From Aristolochia californica (lineage: Eukaryota; Streptophyta; Magnoliopsida; Piperales; Aristolochiaceae): a stretch of DNA of 64,000 nt. Numbering within the stretch: the stretch's first letter is position 1; each line of letters opens with the position of its first letter. The position numbers and the translations under genes were made by a program. The notes beneath the pieces were generated by a model. That model did not search any database and was not told the origin of the DNA. It was given only the letters and a program-made list of their open reading frames with translations. Positions 8,053 to 18,795 of this stretch are shown one piece after another. The stretch lies in contig JARWKL010000006.1 in NCBI GenBank assembly GCA_029961685.1, forward strand, positions 10,980,748 through 11,044,747. Direction: 5' to 3'.

Positions 8053-11000
8053 ATGATTTTTACACCTCAACAGAGTAACCCAGATCCACCACCTTTTGTG
8101 GTGGACCGAGCAGCCATCAAAGCTGAATTCTTTCACCCCAATAATCTAGGTTTCAAAAATTGGTTTTTTGACACCTATGGGGCCGCAGAACGCATGGAAC
8201 TCTCTAATGACTTTTATCTTTATTTGGAAACAAATAAGATTATCATGTCTTTTGTGGATTGGTTCATGCAAACCAGACTAAAGCAAGCGGAGAAACGACC
8301 CTTAGTTTCTTCCCCCAATACTCCCACTCTTTCTACCTTAATGAAAGAATGGCATCTTATGTCTGGCATAAATATACGATCAATACATCCTCCTACTGAT
8401 CCTATTCGACTTGAATTCGCAAGTCCTTCAGGAAAAAACCCTGAATTTGTCGAAGCAGTTGCTTTTGTCAATCCTGAGGTTACCCTTAACCCTATGGGGC
8501 AAATCAGACGACAAAACAACTTCACTAATTTAAATCTCCAAACGATAGGCAATCAGCTGAATCGAATTGAGGATTTATTGGACAAAAATGTCCCCGAGAA
8601 AGTTTTTCAAGATCCTTATGACTTATCTTCTCAAAAATTACCTTTGTTGATGGATGGGAAACCCCTCATCAAACCACCAGTTCCAATCAGGAACTTTAAA
8701 TTAGATAACAATTCTGAGGTTGTCGAAGAATTGTTATTCAGGCTTGGCAAATTAAATCTCTCTGAAGATCAACTCAAACAAGCCCAAAAGAAGCCCGAAA
8801 CATCGGCTAATGTGGTGAGTCAACACATCCAAAAACATTTACCCATTCTTCATGTTTTGGAGGTTGACCAAACCCCTGATGAAGAATCTCAAGAAGGTTC
8901 TTTATCACAAAATAATTCTGAAGATTTAACTCCTTCAGCATACTCTGATTCTGATATAGGTCAAAATTCTGATCTTCCAGATTTGGGTTTAACTCATATC
9001 ACTCAGACTGAAGAAATTCTTCAGGAAATGATTCAAGACCAACCGAGTATCCAAAAATTAAATTATACGAAAGAATCTACTCGGGATTGGGATCTAAGTC
9101 GCAAGATCTATTACCATAGGCCTACACCTCAGGACCTATTGTATGAAGAAAATGCGTATATCGATCAAAAGGCATATGATGGTCGATCCATATATGAATG
9201 GAATATAGATGCAATGTCTGAATATCAGATATTAGAACATTGCAGAAGAATGCTTATGTATGCTACTATTTGTAGACAACATAAGAATTCTGATCAAGGA
9301 ATAGCAGAAATGATAACTGCTGGATTTTCTGGACACTTAAAAGGTTGGTGGGATAACATCCTTACTCCTGCTCAACACCATGAAATCTATAATTCTAAGA
9401 AGGTTATAAAAACTGAAGCAGGCCAAGCCTACCTAGGCGAGGATGATGCAGTTTATACCTTGATTTCATGTATTGTCCACCATTTTATTGGTAATCTGAT
9501 GTCCACTACTGATAAGGGACGAGAGGTTTTGCAAAATCTTAGATGTAAAACACTTAGCCATTTTAGATGGTATAAAGATGTTTTCCTTACTAAGGTTATG
9601 CAACGAACCGATGCCAATAATGAATATTGGAAAGCTAAATTCATTGATGGATTACCAACACTTTTTGCAAGTAAAGTCCGCAAAAGGTTAGGTAACGAGG
9701 TAGGAATCATCAACTACCAACAATATACATATGGTCTCCTTACCAGTGCTATCATCCAAGAAGGACTGACCTTATGTAATGATTTAAAACTTCAGGCTCA
9801 GCTTAAGCAACAAAATCTTACTGGTAAGCGTGAGCTTGGTGAATTCTGTGACCAATTTGCTTGTGGCACAGAACCACGAACTTCCCATCAAAGGAAGGGA
9901 AAAGGGAAGGCCTCTCATGCTAAGAGACCGGAACCCTACTCACACCAGAGTAGGAGATATCCCAAAAGACAGTCTCATCAAAAGACTCGTCCAGAACCTA
10001 GGAGACCTCCTCCTCGTCAGAAGCATCCTCCTAGACGAAATCCGCCAGACAAAAAGAAAATTGTCTGTTATAAATGTGGTAAATTAGGCCACTATTCAAA
10101 TAGATGCAAAACCAAAGAGAAATTGAACCAACTTCAGATAGATGAAGGATTAAGAATCCAGTTGGCTAAAATTCTCTTAAATTCTGATTCTGGGGATGAT
10201 CTTGAGTATACCTCATCCAATCAATCGGAAGATGACCCAGATTGCAGTTGTTCGCACCTACAATCTGTGGCACAAATGCATCAAATTAATGTTCTTACTT
10301 CTATGCAACGCAACATGCTGGAGAACATTGATCAAGAGGAAGATCCTCAAACCAAGAGATATTTAATTAAAGAATATCTCGATCAAATTCAAAGTACTTC
10401 AAAGATAATTCCTCCCATCCAAGGAGTAAAACCTTATTCTTTGAAGGAAATTCTGAGTCGTTCTGAAGACATTATATCTTCAAAACAAAATGTCACCATC
10501 TCCTCATTACAAGGAGAAATTAAAGACATCAAGCAAGAATTAAAAGAATTAAAATCTTTATATAAAAAGCTTGTACAAAAATGTGAGCAAACTCATTTCT
10601 CACCAGAAAAGAATGATGACTCTTTTCTGAATCAAATTACCAAAGTCATCCATCAGAGATGGCATACTGTTATTAATTTAGTTATTGATCAGAACTTTGT
10701 CATTCCTAAACTGACCGCTCTGATTGATAGTGGAGCAGATTTAAACTGCATCCAAGAAGGGTTGATTCCAACCCAATATTTTGAGAAAACCACTCAAACT
10801 TTGGCAAATGCCAATGGAGACAAAATGAAGATTAAATACAAATTAAATAATGCCTCCATCTGCACTAATAATCAGTGCATTACAACTGACTTTTTATTAG
10901 TCAAAAATATGACCCAACAGGTCATATTAGGAACTCCTTTTTTGGAGAAAATAATGCCAATAAAAGGCATTGATAACCATGGAATTCATGGGCAGGTTAA

Positions 11001-11336
11001 TAATAAACCTATTTATTTCTCTTTCAAATCTCCTCCTCAAATTAGTTTTATCAATGAGATTTTGGAATTGAGAAATATAAAAGAACATCATCTTAGTTTC
11101 CTGCATAAAGAAATTCAATTTTTAACCATTGAATAGCAGTTGGAAACTCTAGATATCAAAGAGAAAATTAGTTCTCTTCAGAAACTATTAACCCAAGAAA
11201 TTTGTAGTGAAATTCCTACAGCTTTTTGGGATAGACATAAATATATTGTGTCCTTACCATATATTGATGGGTTCAATGAAAGAACCATTCCCACCAAAGC
11301 TAGGCCTAGTCAAATGAAACATGCTTTACTAGACCT
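8053..11336 (+). pseudogene. CP-aspartic protease-RT N-terminus polyprotein (lineage B unit, truncated)
   Basis: The frame is open from ATG 8053 to a TAG at 11134-11136 (1027 codons, Lys in copy C) and continues in frame to about 11336, where a deletion removes the rest of RT-RNase H. The start used in copy C (ATGA overlap with MP) reads GTG here at 8047. Features: coat-like region at residues about 380-600; a very basic Arg/Pro/Lys stretch; zinc knuckle CX2CX4HX4C (CYKCGKLGHYSNRC) at about residue 672; acidic segment; coiled coil at about 825-860; and the retropepsin motif LIDSGAD at about residue 890. It would supply capsid protein and the processing protease. Confidence 0.85.
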
Positions 11337-11816
11337 CTACCAGTATTATTACGAACTTTTCATGTTCGATGGTGGAAAAATTTCCCCAATATTGATACCA
11401 AAGTTGCAGAAATTAAGTCTGCTATCATACAAAATGAAAACAATCTTAGTTTGCATCGCATCCCGGAAGTCCATTATGACTCCGAAAATTTATTTGCAAG
11501 TTTCAAAACTCAATTGAAGAGTTTGATTCCGAATATCTCGGAAAAGGATATTATGCAAAAATTATTAGAATCAATGAAGGATTCTATGGTCACTCATTGC
11601 AACGAAGGCACTTCTTCTCACCATCCAGCAGACGACAACATGTCCGTATCTGAACCTTCTGCTGTTGAAGATGATGAAGATATTGATTATAATAGCACTG
11701 AGCAAGATGATAATGCTCAAGACTCTTTACCGGATAGTCAGCCACCTGATGTGGATCCGGAAGAATATATTAATCTCATGTTGCAAGCATTCAAGGCAAC
11801 ATCAAAAAAGAAATAA
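11337..11816 (+). pseudogene. ORF3 C-terminal remnant fused to RT by deletion
   Basis: At about 11336-11342 the RT N-terminus (ALLDL) joins the ORF3 sequence matching 5444 onward (TACCAGTATTATT). This removes roughly 2.1 kb of RT, RNase H and the first two thirds of ORF3. The ORF3 frame then runs to the TAA at 11814-11816 with the usual acidic C-terminus. The frame entering from RT reads ORF3 out of frame and stops at 11517, so no sensible fusion protein results. Confidence 0.85.
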
Positions 11817-11827
11817 TTTTGTAGGAT

Positions 11828-12190
11828 ATGACTATGACAGATAACTCTGTTCCAGATTCGTCGGCCAAGTCCGTCCAAAAGCTACAGAGGAAATCTTATC
11901 CTCCGGCCCACAGCTGGCCTCTTTGTCACATCAATCAAGGCTCCTACAGTATATTTGGTCGGCCATTTTCTATATAGTCTCACTCATGGGATGCCGCCAG
12001 TAGCCGCCTGCATCGGATAAGAGTTAAGGCTCTTCGTCAACAAAAGATGCTTTGGGACCAAGCCCATCAAATGTCTCTTTCCAATCCCCATCATGGAGCG
12101 AAAGTGGATGATAAAGATGAAGATAATCAAGATGATGACTCATCCAAGAATCTCAATTATAGAGATAATGACTCACCAGCTCAATCATAG
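11828..12190 (+). pseudogene. ORF4, second copy in the lineage B unit
   Basis: Nearly identical to 5931-6293 but interrupted by TAG at 11975-11977 (AAG in the first copy). It forms part of the terminal redundancy of the over-length unit. Confidence 0.8.
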
Positions 12191-12254
12191 AGGTTACTTT
12201 TTGTATTAGTGGTGGATTTCAAATATATACAAATCCACATTAGTTCACTCCTTC

Positions 12255-12262
12255 TATATAAG
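12255..12262 (+). promoter_or_regulatory. TATA box, redundant lineage B promoter
   Basis: TATATAAG, second copy of the promoter at 6358. Here it points into a lineage A TAV fragment (from about 12300) and a satellite array, because the viral sequence ends about 40 nt downstream. Confidence 0.7.
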
Positions 12263-12299
12263 GAGTTAGTTTCTTTAGACAAGGCATCACTTGAAAAAC

Positions 12300-12405
12300 C
12301 TTCTTTTCATAGCCTTGGTCCTTAAGAAATTCTTTAAAGTAGTCATCCATCATCTTTTTGATTTCGTCTTTGTCTGGAATCATCTCGATCTTCTTTTCTT
12401 TATTC
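12300..12405 (-). pseudogene. TAV tail fragment at lineage B/satellite junction
   Basis: About 105 bp match the TAV region around KKMMDDYFKEFLKDQGYEK and stop in the same Lys/Glu-rich hinge as the fragment at 3405-3771. The neighbouring satellite block is also shared with 3772-4040. The viral B sequence joins it through a few shared bases (CCTT). Confidence 0.85.
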
Positions 12406-12967
12406 TCTCTCTCTCTATTGCCCTTGCTCCGTCTGCCTCCATCGCTCTCGCTCCTTCTCCCTCATCGCTTTCTCTCTCTTTCTCTCTCTCTATCTTTATA
12501 TCCATCTATCTCTCTCTCTCTTTATCTATAGAGAGAGATATATATAGATATATAGATATATATCTATATATCTATATATCTATCTATCTATCTATCTACC
12601 TTTCTTTCCATCTATCTATCTATCTTTCTTTCCATCTATCTCTCTATCTTTCTATAGATATAGATATAGATATATATCTATAGCGAGATATATAGATATA
12701 TAGATATATATCTATATATATATATGATAGATGGAAAGAAAGATAGAGAGATAGATGGAAAGAAAGATAGATAGATAGATGGAAAGAAAGATAGATTGAT
12801 AGATATATAGATGAAAAGAAAGATAGATAGATAGATAGATAGACAGAGAGAGAGAGACAGAGAGAAAGAGAGAGAGAGAGAGAGAAAGGGAGGGAGGGAG
12901 GGAGGGAGAGAGAGAGGCAGAGAGAGAAAAAGAGAGAGAGAAACCGAGAGAGTGAGAGAGAGGGAGG

Positions 12968-13010
<43 letters not shown>

Positions 13011-13257
13011 TGGATAGAAAGATAGATAGAGAGTGAGAGTGAGAGAGAGAGAGAGCGAGAGAGAGAGATGGATAGAAAGATAGATAGAGAGAGAGAGAGA
13101 GAGATAGATAGCTGAATAGAAAGATAGAGAGAGAGAGAGTGAAAGAGAGAGAGAGAGAGAGAGATAGATAGAAAGTTAGAGAGTGAGAGAGAGATAGATA
13201 TATAGATAGATAGATAGATGGATAGTAAGATAGATAGATAGAGAGAGCGAGCGAGAG

Positions 13258-13320
<63 letters not shown>

Positions 13321-13549
13321 AAGAGGGATAGATGGATAGAAAGATAGATAGAGAGTGAGAGTGAGAGAGAGAGAGAGAGAGAGCGAGAGAGATGGATAGT
13401 TGGATAGAAAGATAGAATGATAGGGAAAGAGAGAGAGATGGGTAGAAAGATAGAGAGAGAGAGAGAGATAGATAGATGAATAGAAAGATAGAGAGAGAGA
13501 GAGAGAGTGAAAGAGAGAGAGAGACAGATAGAAAGATAGAGAGTGAGAG

Positions 13550-13589
<40 letters not shown>

Positions 13590-13597
13590 GGATAGTA

Positions 13598-13628
<31 letters not shown>

Positions 13629-13873
13629 TTGAAAGATGGATAGAAAGATAGATAGAGAGAGAGAGAGAGATAGATGGATAGAAAGATAGATAGAGAGAGA
13701 GAGACTGATAGATAGGATGATAGAAAGATAGATAGATAGAGAGAGAGAGAGATATAGATAGATAGATTGATCGAAAGATAGATAGAGAGATAGAGAGAGA
13801 GAGAGATTGAAAGATGGAAAGAAAGATAGATAAAGAGAGAGAGAGAGATAAATAGATAGATGGATAGAAAGAT

Positions 13874-13945
<72 letters not shown>

Positions 13946-14030
13946 GGAGGGAGGGAGGGAGGGAGAGAGATAGAAAGAAAGATATATCTCCTTCTTATTC
14001 CTTTCATATTTCTTTCTTCCTTTATTTTTT
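12406..14030. repeat. GATA/GA satellite with strand-switch palindrome
   Basis: TCTA/TC units switch to their complement (GATA/GA) across an AT-rich palindromic centre at about 12640-12730. From there to 14030 the plus strand is almost pure purine, with units GATA, GA, GGGA and GATGGATAGAAA. The 431-codon minus ORF here encodes only Ser/Leu/Tyr/Ile repeats and is an artefact. Confidence 0.95.
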
Positions 14031-14217
14031 TTCCTTATTTTTTCTATCTACCTATCTCTCTTTTTATTCTTTCTTTAATCAGGAAAAAAAAAAGTCAAGA
14101 AACAAGATTGAAAGAAAGATAAAAATAAACAAGAAAGACACAAGAAGTGAGGAAGAAAGAAATAAAGAAAGAAGGCGAAAAGAAAGAAAGAATAATAAAA
14201 GAGAAGGAAAAATAAAA

Positions 14218-14352
14218 GACAGAAGGCAGAAGAGTACAACAACAAACAAGGGCAAAGAATAACTTTAAACTTATTTACAATATCATAAAAGTACTTACAA
14301 TAAACTTCAAAAAAGGACAAGCTTGACAAGAGGCAACCTTGAGAACAAACTT
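14218..14352 (-). repeat. 135-bp lineage B 3'-region fragment inside satellite, copy R1
   Basis: The minus strand matches 6415-6550 of the lineage B unit: TCAAGGTTGCC, GTTTATTGTAAGTAC, TATGATATTGT, AATAAG (poly(A) signal region) and TTGCCTTCTGTC-like sequence just before the primer site. Flanks on both sides are TTTC/GAAA satellite. Confidence 0.85.
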
Positions 14353-14830
14353 CATATGTTTCTTATGTTTCTTTCTTTCTTCATCTTTGTTTCATTGTTT
14401 CTTGTTTTTCTTCTTGCATTTTTTGTCTTGATTCTTTCTTTTTTCTATTTTTTTCTTTCTTTCTTTCATTCTTTTTTCTTTTCTTGCCTCCTTTCTTTCA
14501 TTCTTTCTTTCTGTTTTATTTTTTATTTCTTTATTTTTTTATTTCTTATTCTTTCTTTCTGACTTGTTGTTTTTTGTTTGTTTGTTTCTACTGTGATTCT
14601 TTCTTTCTTCTTCTTTCCATATTAATTATTTATTTCTATGTGCCTTTTTATTTGTACTGTCTTGTTTTTTTCTTTCTTCATTCATTTTTTCTTTCTTTCT
14701 TTCTTGTTTCTTTATTTCTTTATTTCTATTTCTTTCCTTCATATTTCGTTCATTATCATTGTCTTTCTTTTTTCTTTTCTAATTTCTTCTTTCTTTCTTT
14801 CTTTCTTTCTTTCTTTATGTCGTCTTTCGA

Positions 14831-14866
<36 letters not shown>

Positions 14867-16236
14867 AACAAGAAAGAAAGAAACAAGAATAATAGAAACA
14901 AGAAAGAATAAATAAAGAAATAAGGCTTATTGAAAGAAATAAGAAAGAAATTAGAAACAAGAAAAGAAAAAATAAAAAAAGAAAGAACAAAAAAGAAAGA
15001 AATTAGAAAGAATGAAAGACAATTGAAGAAATGATGAAAGAAACAAGGAAAAGAAACAAAAGAAACATAAACAATGAAAGAAATAAATAAAAAATGAGAA
15101 ATAAAGAAAGAAGAAATAAAAAAAGAAAGAGAAAAATAAACAAGAAAGAATACATAAATAAATAAGACACATTGAAAAAAACAAGAAAGAAGAAAAGAAG
15201 AAGAAAGATTGAATCAAGATAGAAAAAATGAAAAAAGAAAAACTATAACAAAGAAACGGAATGAAAGAAGAAACAAACAAACAAACAAACAAACAATGAA
15301 GATATATAGATGGAAAGAAGCAAGAAGGAAAGAAAGAGAAAATAAATGAAGAAAGAAAGAAGATAGAAAGAAAGAAAAAAGAAAGAACGAAAGAAAGGGA
15401 AATAAGAAGGAAATAAAAAGAATAAGAAAGATAGATAGAAAGAAGAAAGTGAAAGGAATGAAATTAAAATGGAATAAAGAAAGACAAACATAAAGAAAGA
15501 AACATGAAAGAAAGAAACCGAAAGATCGAAAGAACGAATGGAAGAATGAAGAAAGAAAAAACAAGAAAGAACAAATAAAAAAAGGCACATAGAAAGAAAT
15601 AAGAACTAAGAAAAGAAGAAGAAATATGAATCATGATAGAAATAAACATAAAAATAAGTCAGAAAGAAAGTCTTTCTTGTTTTAATCTTTCTCTTTTCTT
15701 ACTTTTTTATTTCTCCTTTTTCTTCTTCATTCAGTCTTTCTTTATTTGTTTCTTTCTTTCATTCTTCTTTTTACTTTATTTCTTTAATTCTTTCTTTCTC
15801 CACTTCTTTCTTCTCTTCTCCTTCTTATTCCTTTCATATTTCTTTCTTCCTTTATTTTTTTTCCTTATTTTTTCTATCTACCTATCTCTCTTTTTATTCT
15901 TTCTTTAATCAGGAAAAAAAAAGTCAAGAAAAAATATTGAAAGAAAGATAAAAATAAAACTTTTTTATTTCTCCTTTTTCTTCTTCATTCAGTCTTTCTT
16001 TATTTGTTTCTTTCTTTCATTCTTCTTTTTACTTTATTTCTTTAATTCTTTCTTTCTCCACTTCTTTCTTCTCTTCTCCTTCTTATTCCTTTCATATTTC
16101 TTTCTTCCTTTATTTTTTTTCCTTATTTTTTCTATCTACCTATCTCTCTTTTTATTCTTTCTTTAATCAGGAAAAAAAAGTCAAGAAAAAAGATTGAAAG
16201 AAAGATAAAAATAAACAAGAAAGACACAAGAAGTGA

Positions 16237-16267
<31 letters not shown>

Positions 16268-16311
16268 GGCGAAAAGAAAGAAAGAAGAATAAAAGAGAAG
16301 GAAAAATAAAA

Positions 16312-16446
16312 GACAGAAGGCAGAAGAGTACAACAACAAGCAAGGGCAAAGAATAACTTTAAACTTATTTACAATATCATAAAAGTACTTACAATAAACT
16401 TCAAAAAAGGACAAGCTTGACAAGAGGCAACCTTGAGAACAAACTT
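16312..16446 (-). repeat. 135-bp lineage B 3'-region fragment, copy R2
   Basis: Same 135-bp fragment as at 14218, in the same orientation, nearly identical and with the same two boundaries. Confidence 0.85.
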
Positions 16447-17124
16447 CATATGTTTCTTATGTTTCTTTCTTTCTTCATCTTTGTTTCATTGTTTCTTGTT
16501 TTTCTTCTTACATTTTTTGTCTTGATTCTTTCTTTTTTCTATTTTTTTCTTTCTTTCTTTCATTCTTTTTTATTTTTTTGCCACCTTTCTTTCATTCTTT
16601 CTTTCTGTTTTATTTTTTATTTCTTTATTTTTTATTTCTTATTCTTTCTTTCTGACTTGTTGTTTTTTGTTTCTTTATTTTTTAATTTCTTATTTTTTCT
16701 TTCTGACTTGTTGTTTTTTGTTTGTTTGTTTCTACTGTGATTCTTTCTTTATTCTTCTTTCTATATTAATTATTTATTTCTATGTGCCTTTTTATTTGTA
16801 TTGTCTTGTTTTTTTCTTTCTTTCTTGTTTCTTTATTTCTTTATTGCTATTTCTTTCCTTCATATTTCGTTCATTATCATTGTCTTTCTTTTTTCTTTTC
16901 TAATTTCTTCTTTCTTTCTTTCTTTCTTTCTTCCTTTATTTTTTTTCCTTATTTTTTCTATCTACCTATCTCTCTTTTTATTCTTTCTTTAATCAGGAAA
17001 AAAAAAGTCAAGAAACAAGATTGAAAGAAAGATAAAAATAAACAACACAAGAAGTGAGGAAGAAAGAAAGAAAGAAAGAAGGCGAAAAGAAAGAAAGAAT
17101 AATAAAAGAGAAGGAAAAATAAAA

Positions 17125-17259
17125 GACATAAGGCAGAAGAGTACAACAACAAACAAGGGCAAAGAATAACTTTAAACTTATTTACAATATCATAAAAGTA
17201 CTTACAATAAACTTCAAAAAAGGACAAGCTTGACAAGAGGCAACCTTGAGAACAAACTT
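17125..17259 (-). repeat. 135-bp lineage B 3'-region fragment, copy R3
   Basis: Same fragment and boundaries as R1 and R2, 813 bp after R2. Confidence 0.85.
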
Positions 17260-17715
17260 CATATGTGTCTTATGTTTCTTTCTTTCTTCATCTTTGTTTC
17301 ATTGTTTCTTGTTTTTCTTCTTGCATTTTTTGTCTTGATTCTTTCTTTTTTCTATTTTTTTCTTTCTTTCTTTCATTCTTTTTTCTTTTTTTGCCTCCTT
17401 TCTTTCATTCTTTCTTTCTGTTTTATTTTTTATTTCTTTATTTTTTATTTCTTATTCTTTCTTTCTGACTTGTTGTTTTTTGTTTGTTTGTTTCTACTGT
17501 GATTCTTTCTTTCTTCTTCTTTCCATATTAATTATTTATTTCTATGTGCCTTTTTATTTGTACTGTCTTGTTTTTTTCTTTCTTCATTCATTTTTTCTTT
17601 CTTTCTTTCTTGTTTCTTTATTTCTTTATTTCTATTTCTTTCCTTCATATTTCGTTCATTATCATTGTCTTTCTTTTTTCTTTTCTAATTTCTTCTTTCT
17701 TTCTTTCTTTCTTTC

Positions 17716-18271
17716 TCTGTCTCTCTATCTTTCTATAGAAAGAATCTATCTCTATCTATATCTATATATCTTCTTTCTTTCTTTCTTTCTTTCTCTGTCT
17801 CTCAATCTATCTTTCTATCCATCTATCTATCTAAAAAAAACCCTACTAATTCTCTCCCTCTCTATTTCTATCTTTCTATTCATCTATCTATCTCTCTCTT
17901 TCTCTCTCTATCTATCTTTTGATCCATCTATCTCTCTCTCTCTATCTATCTATCTATCTTTCTAACCATCTATCTATCAGTCTCTCTCTCTATCTATCTA
18001 TCTTTCTATCCATCTATCTATTTCTCTCTCTCTCTATCTTTCTATCTTTCTATCTTTCTATCCATCTATCTCTCTCTTTCTTTATCTTTCTTTCTTTCCA
18101 TCTTTCAATCTCTCTCTCTATCTCTCTCTCTATCTATCTTTCGATCAATCTATCTATCTATATCTCTCTCTCTATCTATCTATCTTTCTATCATCCTATC
18201 TATCGGTCTCTCTCTCTCTCTATCTATCTATCTCTCTCTCTCTCACTCTCTATCTTTCTATCCATCTACCC

Positions 18272-18330
<59 letters not shown>

Positions 18331-18795
18331 ACTCTCTATCTCTCTCTCTCTTTCACTCTCTCTCTCTCCCGCTATCTTTCTATTCATCTATCTATCTCTC
18401 TCTCTCTCTCTTTCTCTATTTATCTATCTTTCGATCCATCTATCTATGTAAAAAAAACCCTTCTAATTCTCTCCCTCTCTATCTCTATTTTTCTATTCAT
18501 CTATCTATCTCTCTCTCTTTCTCTCTCTATCTATCTTTCGATCCATCTATCTCTCTCTCTCTATCTATCTTTCTAACCATCTATCTATCAGTCTCTCTCT
18601 CTCTCTATCTATCTTTCTATCCATCTATCAATCTCTCTCTCTCTCTATCTTTCTATCTTTCTATCTTTCTATCCATCTATCTATCTATCTCTCTCTCTCT
18701 TTATCTATCTTTCTTTCCATCTTTCAATCTCTCTCTCTCTATCTCTCTCTCTCTCTATCTCTCTATCTATCTATCTTTCGATCAATCTATATATC
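17716..18795. repeat. TCTA/TC satellite left of copy A2
   Basis: Units TCTA, TC, CTTTCGATCCATC and CTTTCTATCCATC. It contains two copies of the tag A8-CCCTACTAAT / A8-CCCTTCTAAT (17833, 18450) that marks a longer repeat period in this family. Confidence 0.95.

Larger units (their letters stand above)
4041..12300 (+). mobile_element. Endogenous pararetrovirus lineage B, over-length circularly permuted unit
   Basis: The unit reads in one direction: end of RT and RNase H, ORF3, ORF4, promoter, poly(A) signal, primer site, leader, MP ORF, CP-protease ORF, start of RT, then after an internal deletion the end of ORF3, ORF4 and promoter again. It thus passes once round a circular genome and repeats about 0.9 kb (5444-6330 matches 11340-12290). 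The left end is in RT beside a TCTA array. The right end is at about 12300, where viral sequence meets a lineage A TAV fragment. Gene content and the extra Trp-rich ORF suggest a florendovirus-like or petuvirus-like caulimovirid. Confidence 0.85.
14031..17715. repeat. TTTC-rich higher-order satellite, type I
   Basis: Long alternating blocks of TTTC-rich and GAAA-rich sequence with strand switches (for example CTTTCGAAAG at about 14824). The blocks recur at about 2.1 kb and 0.8 kb spacing, each unit carrying one 135-bp viral fragment. Recurring tags include ATCAGGAAAAAAAA near 14079, 15910, 16167 and 16994. All long ORFs are Phe/Leu/Ser repeats without coding value. The same type is found at 38548-42200. 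Confidence 0.95.

Noticed and set aside
8220..8552. 110-codon minus ORF within the lineage B coat gene
   Set aside because: Shadow frame of the coat ORF; it is not open in copy C.
13200..13760. GATA arrays as vertebrate Bkm-type sex-chromosome satellite
   Set aside because: The embedded caulimovirids and Met-tRNA primer sites point to a plant genome.
12712..14007. 431-codon minus-strand ORF in the GATA array
   Set aside because: Pure Ser/Leu/Tyr/Ile repeat translation of TCTA/TC units with no domain; the frame is open because the repeats contain few stops.
17833..17850. AAAAAAAACCCT tags as telomeric repeats
   Set aside because: Single occurrences separated by hundreds of bases; the plant telomere unit is not tandemly repeated here.
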